This document shows positions 1-5,395 of a stretch of DNA of 9,221 bases, one piece after another. The position numbers and the translations under genes are program-made. The notes beneath the pieces are model-generated. The model was not told where the DNA came from. It saw only the letters and a program-made list of their open reading frames with translations, and searched no databases. Position 1 is the first letter of the stretch. Each line of letters opens with the position of its first letter. This DNA is from Rickettsiales bacterium (GTDB taxonomy: Bacteria > Pseudomonadota > Alphaproteobacteria > Rickettsiales > JANQQO01), in NCBI GenBank assembly GCA_028289305.1, contig JANQQO010000232.1, positions 1-9,221 on the forward strand, read 5' to 3'.

Positions 1-140
1 GGGTTCCCCTGCTCTGCTTCTTGATAGGCTTTTAACGTTGGGAACAGGATGGTGGACGCCTGGTATATAGGCGTGTTCACCGTGCCGGCGTGGTGCTCGG
101 AGTGTCTCCCTGCGGTGGTGATGTCGGTTTTTTTGCTCAT
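1..140 (-). CDS. metC: Cystathionine beta-lyase / Cys-Met metabolism PLP enzyme, N-terminal fragment
   Basis: Reading the minus strand from the ATG at 140 gives 46 codons open to the window edge, so the gene is partial at its 3' end. Seen: the protein starts MSKKTDITTAGR, and residues 21-35 (VNTPIYQASTILFPT) match the conserved N-terminus of the Cys/Met-metabolism PLP-dependent family (PF01053), in particular the MetC-type lyases of Alphaproteobacteria. A strong Shine-Dalgarno (AGGGGG) lies 5 nt before the ATG. Known of the family: cytoplasmic beta-elimination of cystathionine to homocysteine, pyruvate and ammonia in methionine synthesis. The PLP lysine and most of the catalytic core lie outside the window, so related activities (cystathionine gamma-synthase, O-acetylhomoserine sulfhydrylase, methionine gamma-lyase) cannot be fully excluded. 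It starts 18 nt after the PAS gene stop on the same strand, so the two are probably co-transcribed. A homocysteine-forming role fits the nearby ahcY. Confidence 0.8.
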   Translation of the reverse strand, partial: MSKKTDITTAGRHSEHHAGTVNTPIYQASTILFPTLKAYQEAEQGN

Positions 141-158
141 GCTAGCCCCCTACTCTAC

Positions 159-617
159 TCAAGAAAATGTACGCCAGGAAAGGCCGATGATCGCATGGCT
201 GACGGGCAAGTTTTGGTTGCCGAAGGGCAGCACGCAGCTACGGTATTTGACGACTTTATGGTCTTCATTGATGAATTGGCCTTGTTCTAGAGCTGGCTCT
301 GAGAGAGGCTCAGGCGTATCTAGCGCAGAGAGAACGCTCGCACCTGGTAGCACGCGAATGGTGGAGGTGACTTGCTGACCAGTGAGGTCTTTGCCGTAAA
401 TACGCTTAATATCCTCACCGATGAACTCATATTTATAGAGGTTGTGCTCGCCTGACTTAGTGATCACCACGCGCAAACAGGCCGGCCACAGATCTTCCAC
501 CGCATGATGGTTGAAGGTGTTGATATCTGGCAGCTCATCTCTATCGCCCTTCAGCTGGTGCCAATAATGGACCAGACGGTGGGAAAGACGCTTTTCATTA
601 TAATCTGTTTCACGCAC
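159..617 (-). CDS. PAS domain-containing protein (PAS_5 type)
   Basis: 152 residues. Seen: a short N-terminal helix with WHQLKGDRDELP (about residues 19-30), then NTFNHHAVEDLWPACLRVVI, then a beta-rich stretch with YEFIGEDIKRIYGKDLTGQQV (about 63-83). This order (Trp-x-x-x-+Gly-Asp-Arg-x-x-x-Pro, a Phe-x-Pro-like motif, then Gly-x-x-Ile-x-x-x-Tyr-Gly-x-x-Leu-Thr-Gly) is that of the short alphaproteobacterial PAS family PF07310. There is no output domain, signal peptide or membrane segment, so it is probably a soluble sensor or adaptor with unknown ligand and partner. The start is GTG at 617, the only possible one upstream in frame because a TAA lies at 624-626. No clear Shine-Dalgarno precedes it. 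It is divergent from ahcY and upstream of metC by 18 nt. The family call rests on the motif pattern; any link to methionine metabolism is inferred from position only. Confidence 0.72.
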   Translation of the reverse strand: MRETDYNEKRLSHRLVHYWHQLKGDRDELPDINTFNHHAVEDLWPACLRVVITKSGEHNLYKYEFIGEDIKRIYGKDLTGQQVTSTIRVLPGASVLSALDTPEPLSEPALEQGQFINEDHKVVKYRSCVLPFGNQNLPVSHAIIGLSWRTFS

Positions 618-639
618 GTTTTTTTACCCGGATAAATGT

Positions 640-668
640 TTGCATAGCGCTTGTAATTCGTACATTAT
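640..668 (+). promoter_or_regulatory. Possible ahcY promoter
   Basis: A -35-like TTGCAT (640-645) and a -10-like CATTAT (663-668) are separated by 17 nt, giving an expected start near 675 and a leader of about 44 nt. The -35 matches the consensus at only three positions. An alternative -10, CATAAT at 684-689, has a better hexamer but no good -35. Treat as a candidate only. Confidence 0.35.
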
Positions 669-669
669 A
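664..669 (-). promoter_or_regulatory. -10 element of the PAS-metC transcript
   Basis: The minus strand reads a perfect TATAAT here (plus strand ATTATA). It would start transcription near 657, about 40 nt before the GTG of the PAS gene. No good -35 is seen at 16-18 nt. The element sits on the same base pairs as the candidate ahcY -10, so the two divergent promoters may compete for polymerase. Confidence 0.42.
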
Positions 670-718
670 GGCGCTCCAGAGTACATAATCTCATCATTTA
701 CGCAAGAGGAACCTCATT

Positions 719-2038
719 ATGACCACCGAAAACGCTGCGCTACAAACCACCGAGGGCGATTACAAGGTCGCTGATATCAACTTAGCCGAGTGGGGGCGAA
801 AAGAAATCGCGATTGCAGAGACCGAAATGCCTGGATTGATGGCGCTGCGTGAGGAATATGGTAAGAGCCAGCCGCTGAAAGGCGCGCGGATTACTGGGTG
901 TTTACATATGACGATTCAAACGGCGGTGCTGATTGAGACTTTGGTGCATTTGGGTGCGGAGATACGCTGGAGCTCGTGTAATATTTTTTCAACGCAAGAT
1001 CATGCTGCAGCAGCGATGGCGGCGGCGGGCATTCCTGTATTCGCTTGGAAAAATGAGACCGAAGAGGAGTATGATTGGTGTATTGAGCAGACGATTGAAG
1101 GACCCGATGGCTGGGTGCCGAATCTGCTGCTGGATGATGGTGGGGATTTGACCAAGCATGTGCATGATAACCACGCTACCCTGATGGGTGAGATTAAGGG
1201 CGTGTCGGAGGAGACGACGACGGGTGTGTTGCGGCTTTATACGATGGAAAAGGCGGGTGAGCTAAAGATGCCGGCGATTAATGTGAATGATTCGGTAACG
1301 AAATCAAAGTTTGATAATCTTTATGGCTGCCGCGAAAGCCTGGTGGATGGCGTGAAGCGGGCGACCGATGTGATGGTGGCCGGCAAGGTGGCTGTGGTAG
1401 CAGGCTATGGTGATGTGGGGAAAGGCTGCGCCTCTTCCCTCGCCTCGCATGGTGCGCGGGTGCTGATCACCGAAGTGGACCCGATCTGTGCGCTGCAAGC
1501 GGCGATGGAAGGGTTTGAAGTGGTAACGATGGAGCAGGCTGCGGCGGAAGGCGATATTTTCGTGACGGCGACGGGGAATAAAGATGTGATTACGGTGGAT
1601 CACATGCGTGAGATGAAGGATCGCGCGATTGTGTGTAATATCGGGCATTTTGATAACGAGATTGATGTGGAAGGCCTGAATAACATGAAATGGCACGAGG
1701 TGAAGCCGCAGGTGGATGAGGTGGAATTCCCTGATGGGAAACGGATTATTTTGCTGGCCAAGGGGCGGCTGGTGAATCTCGGCTGTGCTACTGGGCACCC
1801 TTCTTTTGTAATGAGTGCGTCGTTTACCAACCAGGTGCTGGCGCAGATTGAGCTGTGGCAGAATCATGAACAATATGAGAATAAGGTGTATGTACTGCCG
1901 AAGCATTTGGATGAAAAAGTGGCGGCACTGCATCTGGAGAAGATTGGGGCTACGCTCACACAGCTGACGCCCGAGCAGGCGAGCTATATTGGCGTGGATG
2001 TCACCGGGCCGTATAAGCCGGAGCATTATCGGTATTAA
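719..2038 (+). CDS. ahcY: S-adenosylhomocysteine hydrolase (adenosylhomocysteinase)
   Basis: 439 residues, a complete cytoplasmic NAD-dependent enzyme that reversibly splits S-adenosylhomocysteine into adenosine and L-homocysteine, relieving product inhibition of methyltransferases. Seen: LLLDDGGDLT (136-145), SEETTTGV (163-170), NDSVTKSKFDNLYGCRESL (190-208), the NAD-binding Rossmann loop GYGDVG (229-234) within VAVVAGYGDVGKG, NIGHFD (307-312), GHPSFVMS (359-366) and the C-terminal KPEHYRY (433-439). Residues equivalent to human K186, D190, C195, H301, H353, K426 and Y430 are all present (K195, D199, C204, H310, H360, K433, Y437). Its length and the direct run from LDDGGDLT to the SEETTTG block show that it lacks the insertion of about 40 residues found in many bacterial and plant forms. 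A Shine-Dalgarno (AGAGGA, 705-710) lies 8 nt before the ATG. A terminator follows at 2227-2262. The leader is too short and unstructured for an obvious SAH riboswitch. Confidence 0.98.
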   Translation: MTTENAALQTTEGDYKVADINLAEWGRKEIAIAETEMPGLMALREEYGKSQPLKGARITGCLHMTIQTAVLIETLVHLGAEIRWSSCNIFSTQDHAAAAMAAAGIPVFAWKNETEEEYDWCIEQTIEGPDGWVPNLLLDDGGDLTKHVHDNHATLMGEIKGVSEETTTGVLRLYTMEKAGELKMPAINVNDSVTKSKFDNLYGCRESLVDGVKRATDVMVAGKVAVVAGYGDVGKGCASSLASHGARVLITEVDPICALQAAMEGFEVVTMEQAAAEGDIFVTATGNKDVITVDHMREMKDRAIVCNIGHFDNEIDVEGLNNMKWHEVKPQVDEVEFPDGKRIILLAKGRLVNLGCATGHPSFVMSASFTNQVLAQIELWQNHEQYENKVYVLPKHLDEKVAALHLEKIGATLTQLTPEQASYIGVDVTGPYKPEHYRY

Positions 2039-2040
2039 TG

Positions 2041-2075
2041 GTGAGGGATTAGGCTTTAGGCGTTAGGGATTAGGG
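2041..2075 (+). repeat. Telomere-like heptamer array, copy A
   Basis: Five tandem heptamers of consensus NTTAGG(G/C) begin 3 nt after the ahcY stop codon. The first base of successive units runs G, A, T, G, A. The first unit, GTGAGGG, departs from the consensus by one base. Bases 2044-2073 match 5299-5328, downstream of lptG, at 28 of 30 positions and in the same heptad phase. Five G-runs of 2-3 could support a two-tier G-quadruplex in the ahcY 3' UTR. Function unknown. Confidence 0.7.
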
Positions 2076-2103
2076 AGTTAATGGTTTATAGTTGATGGTT
2101 GAT
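2076..2103 (+). repeat. Degenerate heptamer run continuing copy A
   Basis: Four further 7-mers of loose consensus (A/G)GTTNAT (for example AGTTGAT then GGTTGAT, 2090-2103) follow copy A of the TTAGGG-type array without losing the 7-nt period. They may be decayed units of the same array or a separate simple repeat. They have no counterpart after the lptG copy. Confidence 0.45.
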
Positions 2104-2105
2104 AG

Positions 2106-2207
2106 TGTCATTCCAGCGGAAGCTGGAATCTAGTTTTTAAATATGTACTGGATCCCAGCTTTCTGCTTCGCTTAAAAGCTACGCAGGACAAGGCAGCTGG
2201 GATGACA
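2106..2207. repeat. Palindromic dispersed-repeat-like element (REP/RPE-like)
   Basis: A 102-bp palindromic unit. The outer arms, TGTCATTCCAGC (2106-2117) and GCTGGGATGACA (2196-2207), are complementary apart from one T-G wobble. Inside are two self-contained hairpins: ATTCCAGC/GCTGGAAT (2110-2117 with 2122-2129, GGAA loop) and ATCCCAGCT/AGCTGGGAT (2152-2160 with 2195-2203). The loop of the second carries a nested CTGC...GCAG and GCTT-AA-AAGC stem (2163-2186). The arm sequence resembles short palindromic elements repeated in many alphaproteobacterial genomes. Only one copy is present here, so the family assignment is from memory of the motif. Confidence 0.68.
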
Positions 2208-2226
2208 GCATTAAGATTAAGGAAAG

Positions 2227-2262
2227 AAAAAACCCCATAGCCTTATGGCTACGGGGTTTTTT
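2227..2262. terminator. Bidirectional intrinsic terminator between ahcY and the 2284-2685 gene
   Basis: An A-tract plus CCCC (2227-2236) and TAGCC (2238-2242) pair with GGCTA (2247-2251) and GGGG plus a T-tract (2253-2262). The loop is TTAT and there is one A/C mismatch. T-runs follow the stem on both strands, so it can end the ahcY transcript and the convergent minus-strand gene. Confidence 0.9.
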
Positions 2263-2283
2263 GAGGGGCAAAGATTCTCTGTT

Positions 2284-2685
2284 TTACAACGCATAACCCT
2301 CGAAGAAGCTCAATGCTTTGGCAAGGGCAAGCTTCGTGTTTGCCTGGGTTTCTGGGGTCGTGTCGTGTGTCCATTGTAACATGCCAACGACCCTTTTCAC
2401 GGCTTCGTGAACTCGAACTTTGGAGTCAAGCACTTCCGCCCCGATTTTAAGCACGTTGTTCACGATGATGGTTGCCTTTGTTCGGTGTTTTGCCTCTTGA
2501 CCTTGGCCACCAAAGGCCGTTGTAACCTTGATCCTTCCGCCCGGGAAGTGGTGGGTGTCGGTGCAAGCAAATTCCTGTCCAGGAAACAGAGCTCCTACTT
2601 TTGTGACTGTTGCATTCAGCATCTGCCGTAGATGCAAACGTGACTGTTCCAGAGTTACCTCTGTAGACGTATCATTTTCCGACAT
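2284..2685 (-). CDS. Hypothetical protein, 133 residues
   Basis: I do not recognise this protein. The ATG at 2685 is preferred because GGAGA lies about 8 nt upstream. A TTG at 2703 would add six residues but lacks such a site. Seen: a soluble, charged protein starting MSENDTSTEVTLEQSR, no signal peptide or membrane helix, a probable N-terminal helix (about 11-25), a middle Gly/Thr-rich segment (FPGGRIKVTTAFGGQG, about 47-62) that looks like beta strands, and a mainly helical C-terminus ending FFEGYAL. Support for being real: the open frame ends 22 nt from a terminator that also works on the minus strand, an extended -10 lies about 100 nt upstream, and plus-strand frames here are shorter and lack ribosome sites. 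It stands alone on this strand between ahcY and lptF. No function is inferred. Confidence 0.66.
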   Translation of the reverse strand: MSENDTSTEVTLEQSRLHLRQMLNATVTKVGALFPGQEFACTDTHHFPGGRIKVTTAFGGQGQEAKHRTKATIIVNNVLKIGAEVLDSKVRVHEAVKRVVGMLQWTHDTTPETQANTKLALAKALSFFEGYAL

Positions 2686-2726
2686 GGGTATTCTCCATGA
2701 CAAAGCGTTTTGTTACGTTGGGTGGT

Positions 2727-2742
2727 GGACGTACATACGTCC
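2727..2742. repeat. 16-bp perfect inverted repeat in the leader of the 2284-2685 gene
   Basis: GGACGTA (2727-2733) and TACGTCC (2736-2742) are perfect reverse complements around CA. As minus-strand RNA this gives a 6-bp stem with an ATGT tetraloop about 42 nt before the start codon. As DNA it has the size and symmetry of a dimeric repressor operator. Which applies cannot be told from sequence. Confidence 0.55.
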
Positions 2743-2789
2743 GAATCAAAAAACACCCGCAAAAACAAGAACGCAGTTTTATGGTTAGA

Positions 2790-2798
2790 AGTATAACA
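2790..2798 (-). promoter_or_regulatory. Extended -10 promoter for the 2284-2685 gene
   Basis: The minus strand reads TGTTATACT, an extended -10 (TGn plus TATACT). Transcription would begin near 2783, giving a leader of about 98 nt that includes the inverted repeat at 2727-2742. No good -35 is present, which is tolerated in extended -10 promoters. Confidence 0.5.
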
Positions 2799-2882
2799 CA
2801 AAAGAACAAAAAAGTAATGTTAAACTTTTGTTACAATTTGAGGGGATAAATGGGCTTTTATTTCAATGGGTTAGTTTTTTGG

Positions 2883-2939
2883 TCTGTCTAATCGTGTCAC
2901 AAAAGCTGCAAAGCGCCTTTTCCGCCACGATTAGACAGA
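2883..2939. repeat. 57-bp near-palindrome upstream of lptF
   Basis: Perfect 14-bp inverted arms TCTGTCTAATCGTG (2883-2896) and CACGATTAGACAGA (2926-2939) flank a 29-nt spacer that is itself symmetrical: AAAAG (2901-2905) faces CTTTT (2917-2921), and GC faces GC around an AAA centre (2910-2912). The whole element is symmetrical about base 2911. No T-run follows on either strand, so it is not an intrinsic terminator. No clear target-site duplication flanks it. It could be a tiny mobile-element relic, a cruciform-forming site, a regulator site or a structured RNA. Confidence 0.75.
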
Positions 2940-2944
2940 GGGAG

Positions 2945-2975
2945 TTAAGGACAGTAATTTTAAAGAATTAAGGAC
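2945..2975. repeat. 8-nt direct repeat TTAAGGAC
   Basis: TTAAGGAC occurs at 2945-2952 and 2968-2975, a 23-nt period (about two helical turns) just upstream of the lptF promoter. It is a possible paired regulator site, but eight bases twice in A/G-rich DNA may be chance. Confidence 0.3.
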
Positions 2976-3022
2976 GAAATGGAAACACGCGCAAAGAATA
3001 TAGCGTTTAGGAGAAGGGTCTG

Positions 3023-3028
3023 TATACT
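3023..3028 (+). promoter_or_regulatory. -10 element (TATACT) of lptF
   Basis: TATACT ends 6 nt before the lptF ATG at 3035, so transcription would start at or within a base or two of the start codon, giving a leaderless or near-leaderless message. This agrees with the lack of a properly spaced Shine-Dalgarno. The -35 region (about 3000-3005) is poor. Confidence 0.4.
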
Positions 3029-3034
3029 GCGAGT

Positions 3035-4153
3035 ATGAAGCGGTATGTGACCTATATATCAGGGCGGATTCTGGGCGCGCTGACGCTGATTGCGTTGAGT
3101 CTTACGGGGATTATTTGGCTATCGCAATCGCTGCGCTTTGTCGATTTGATCATCAATCGTGGACTGAATGTGACGATGTTTTTATACCTATCGTCGCTAT
3201 TGCTCCCTTCCCTGCTTAGCGTTGTGTTGCCGCTCTCGTTTTTTATTGCGGTGCTGTTTGTTTATAACAAGCTGATGATGGAAAGTGAGCTGGTGGTCTT
3301 AAAAAGTGCGGGCCTAAGCAAGCTTTCGCTGATTAAGCCGGTGCTGGTGGTGGCGCTGTTGATGACGGTGTTGAGCTATGGGATTACGCTCTATTTATTG
3401 CCGACCTCGTATCGCGAATTTAAAGATTTGCAATCGTTTATACGCAATAATTATGTCTCGGTGCTGCTGCAGGAGGGGGTGTTTAACAGTCCGACGAAGG
3501 GTCTGACCGTCTATATTCGGCAGATTGAGGATACGGGGCAGCTGCATGGGATTATTGTGCATGACAGCCGGGTGGTAGGAAAGCCGGTGACGATGATGGC
3601 GGAGAGTGGGAAGCTGGTGCGCACATCAACGGGGCCGCGCTTTGTGCTGATCAATGGCAATCGGCAGGAGGTGAGCCATGAGACGCAGCAATTATCGCTG
3701 CTGCAGTTTGACCGCTATGCGCTGGATCTGAGTACGTTTACGCAGGCGCAGGAACGACGATGGCGCGAGCCGGAGGAGCGGTATGTGCATGAGTTATTCA
3801 GCCCTGATGCGTATACGCAAGAAGTGGCGGCGCATTTGATTCAGAAGATGAAGGCGGAGGGGCATCACCGCATTACCTGGCCGCTATATAATATTTTACT
3901 GGCGCTGATTGCGCTGATGGCGTTTATCTCTGGCACGTTTAACCGGCGGGGGCAGACGTGGAAGATATTGGTCTATAGCGTGGTGGGGCTTGCGATGATG
4001 GGGGTAGGTCTTACGATGAATAATGTAGTGGCGAATAATCCGAATATGGTCGGGGTGATGTATGGCGTGGTGCTGGGAGGGATTATCGCCGTGCTTTATG
4101 TGTTGGTGCATAGCCCGCATGGGCATGTGGACGACGCGCAGCATTCAACGTGA
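3035..4153 (+). CDS. lptF: Lipopolysaccharide export ABC transporter permease LptF
   Basis: 372 residues, one of the two inner-membrane permeases of the LptB2FG machine that extracts LPS from the inner membrane and pushes it towards the periplasmic bridge. Seen: six hydrophobic segments in the family's 3+3 pattern (about 11-30, 53-76, 98-122, 283-301, 311-331, 338-358) flanking a periplasmic beta-jellyroll region (about 125-270). The LptF/LptG signature after TM2 is clear: LPSLLSVVLPLSFFIAVLF then ESELVVLKSAGLS (83-95), the cytoplasmic coupling segment that meets the LptB ATPase. HHRITWPLYN (277-286) is the usual lead into TM4. Assignment to LptF rather than LptG rests on being first in the pair and on similarity to the YjgP side of the family. 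The ATG at 3035 has no good Shine-Dalgarno but lies 6 nt after a TATACT. Its stop overlaps or abuts the start of lptG. Confidence 0.93.
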   Translation: MKRYVTYISGRILGALTLIALSLTGIIWLSQSLRFVDLIINRGLNVTMFLYLSSLLLPSLLSVVLPLSFFIAVLFVYNKLMMESELVVLKSAGLSKLSLIKPVLVVALLMTVLSYGITLYLLPTSYREFKDLQSFIRNNYVSVLLQEGVFNSPTKGLTVYIRQIEDTGQLHGIIVHDSRVVGKPVTMMAESGKLVRTSTGPRFVLINGNRQEVSHETQQLSLLQFDRYALDLSTFTQAQERRWREPEERYVHELFSPDAYTQEVAAHLIQKMKAEGHHRITWPLYNILLALIALMAFISGTFNRRGQTWKILVYSVVGLAMMGVGLTMNNVVANNPNMVGVMYGVVLGGIIAVLYVLVHSPHGHVDDAQHST

Positions 4154-4161
4154 GGAACGGC

Positions 4162-5277
4162 ATGCGGTTACCTTTTACTCTTTCATTGTATATTGGTCGG
4201 CAGTTTTTGCTGAGCTTTTTTATGGTGTTCATGGTGATTGCCGCGCTTATCATGATGATTGATGGGATTGAGATTTTGCGGCGCTCGTATAGCCGGGAGA
4301 TTCCTCTGGTGATTATTGGCCAGATGGCACTGTTGAAATTTCCGCTGGTGGGGCAGAAGGTGATTCCTTTTGTGATATTGGTGGCGTCGGTGCTGACGTT
4401 TACCCGGTTGACGCGGAATCAAGAGCTGGTGATTGCCCGCTCAGCAGGCGTTTCGGCCTGGCAGTTTTTATTGCCTGCGGTGATAACGGCGTTTTTGGTG
4501 GGCGTGATGATGATCACGATTTTTAACCCGCTTTCAAGCGCGATGCTATCGCGCTATGAGCAGGTGGAGGCGAAATATCTGCGGGGGCAGATTAGTTCGC
4601 TGGCGATTTCTTCGAGCGGATTATGGCTGCGGCAGAAGAATGATGCGGCAAATGCGGGGATTGGAGAAAAGGGCGAGAGCGTGATTCATGCGCAGCGGGC
4701 CGGACATCAGGAAGGGGTGCTCTATGATGTGATTATTCTGATTTTGGCAGAGGGAGATCGATTTATACGCCGGATTGATGCAGAGAAAGCGGTGCTGGAG
4801 AATGATTTCTGGCATTTGCAGAATGTGATCATCACTGCGCCGAATCAGATGGCGCAACGCGAGACAGAGTTTTTCTTGGAGACGAATCTGACCCTGCACC
4901 AGATTCAGGATAGCTTGGCGTCGCCGGAGACGCTTTCGTTCTGGTCGCTCGGGAGCTTTATTGATACGCTGCAGGAGGCGGGGTTTTCAGCGCTGAGGCA
5001 TAGGCTTTATTGGCACCAGATGCTAGCGAGCCCGTTTTTCTACGCAACGATGGTGATTATCGCCGCACTGTTTTCCCTGCGCCTACCGCGGCGGGGAAAG
5101 ACGGGCGTGTTGATCACCGCCAGCGCGTTTACCGGGTTTGTGATTTATTTTGTGGGAGATTTGATTTCCGCCTTTGCGTTATCAGCAACGATCCCGGTGG
5201 CGGTGGCCGCCTGGGTGCCGATTGGGGTGATTGCTTTGATGGGAATGGCGATGATTTTACACCTGGAGGATGGGTGA
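4162..5277 (+). CDS. lptG: Lipopolysaccharide export ABC transporter permease LptG
   Basis: 371 residues from the ATG at 4162, partner of LptF in LptB2FG. Seen: the N-terminus MRLPFTLSLYIGRQFL, six hydrophobic segments (about 12-34, 57-83, 101-122, 288-308, 315-337, 343-366), the coupling motif RNQELVIARSAGVSAW (85-100) and a large periplasmic domain between TM3 and TM4. HRLYWHQMLASPFFYATM before TM4 and LPRRGKTG after it are typical of the family. Start choice: a GTG at 4150 would overlap the lptF stop as GTGA and add four residues, but has no ribosome site. ATG 4162 has TGAGGA 5 nt upstream, within the end of lptF, so translational coupling is likely. A bidirectional terminator at 5348-5382 ends the lptFG unit before lptD. 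A TTAGGG-type array lies in its 3' UTR. Confidence 0.94.
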   Translation: MRLPFTLSLYIGRQFLLSFFMVFMVIAALIMMIDGIEILRRSYSREIPLVIIGQMALLKFPLVGQKVIPFVILVASVLTFTRLTRNQELVIARSAGVSAWQFLLPAVITAFLVGVMMITIFNPLSSAMLSRYEQVEAKYLRGQISSLAISSSGLWLRQKNDAANAGIGEKGESVIHAQRAGHQEGVLYDVIILILAEGDRFIRRIDAEKAVLENDFWHLQNVIITAPNQMAQRETEFFLETNLTLHQIQDSLASPETLSFWSLGSFIDTLQEAGFSALRHRLYWHQMLASPFFYATMVIIAALFSLRLPRRGKTGVLITASAFTGFVIYFVGDLISAFALSATIPVAVAAWVPIGVIALMGMAMILHLEDG

Positions 5278-5295
5278 GTTCAGAAGACAGAGCCG

Positions 5296-5337
5296 CTAAG
5301 GGATTAGGCTTTAGGGGTTGGGGATTAGTTATAAGGG
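5296..5337 (+). repeat. Telomere-like heptamer array, copy B
   Basis: Six tandem 7-mers related to NTTAGGG begin 18 nt after the lptG stop. Their first bases run C, A, T, G, A, A. The inner four follow the same order as copy A after ahcY, and 5299-5328 match 2044-2073 at 28 of 30 bases. Shared order and phase point to one dispersed element rather than two independent expansions. G-runs at 5300, 5307, 5314, 5320 and 5335 could form a G-quadruplex. Unlike copy A, no palindromic element separates it from the terminator. Confidence 0.7.
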
Positions 5338-5347
5338 TATAAAAAAG

Positions 5348-5382
5348 AAAACTCTCCCGCCACTAGGTGACGGGAGAGTTTT
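5348..5382. terminator. Bidirectional intrinsic terminator between lptG and the 5396-5764 gene
   Basis: AAAACTCTCCCG (5348-5359) pairs perfectly over 12 bp with CGGGAGAGTTTT (5371-5382). One C/A mismatch, then CAC/GTG and a TAG loop, complete the hairpin. The minus strand has a second T-run beyond the stem (A-run at 5341-5346 on the plus strand), so it is particularly good for the minus-strand gene and also ends lptFG. Confidence 0.92.
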
Positions 5383-5395
5383 CAAGTATGCGCCG

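Larger units (their letters stand above)
2686..3034. other. Divergent intergenic region between the 2284-2685 gene and lptF
   Basis: 349 bases without a convincing gene. It holds the leader and promoter of the minus-strand gene (2686-2798), an A/T-rich stretch (about 2745-2835), a 57-bp near-palindrome (2883-2939), an 8-nt direct repeat (2945-2975) and a likely -10 for lptF (3023-3028). A Shine-Dalgarno-like AGGAGA at 3009-3014 is too far (20 nt) from the lptF ATG to serve it directly. Confidence 0.75.

Noticed and set aside
49..378. Plus-strand open frame at the left edge
   Set aside because: Overlaps the metC fragment and PAS gene on the other strand, both of which show recognised family motifs.
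670..718. SAH riboswitch upstream of ahcY
   Set aside because: The expected leader is only about 45-50 nt and shows no stem or pseudoknot of the needed size.
1304..2026. 240-codon open frame on the minus strand inside ahcY
   Set aside because: Antisense to a certain gene. The His/Ile/Arg-rich translation mirrors the G/T-rich codons of ahcY, and no family is recognised.
2701..2703. TTG as the start of the 2284-2685 gene
   Set aside because: ATG 2685 has a well-spaced GGAGA and adds no loss of conserved sequence that I can see.
2407..2788. Two overlapping plus-strand frames opposite the 2284-2685 gene
   Set aside because: Shorter than the minus-strand frame, no ribosome site, cysteine- and tryptophan-rich improbable proteins.
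2883..2939. The 14-bp inverted repeat as an intrinsic terminator
   Set aside because: No T-run follows the stem on either strand, and it lies upstream rather than downstream of both flanking genes.
4150..4152. GTG as the lptG start
   Set aside because: No ribosome site before it; ATG 4162 has TGAGGA at 5 nt, though the GTG cannot be excluded.
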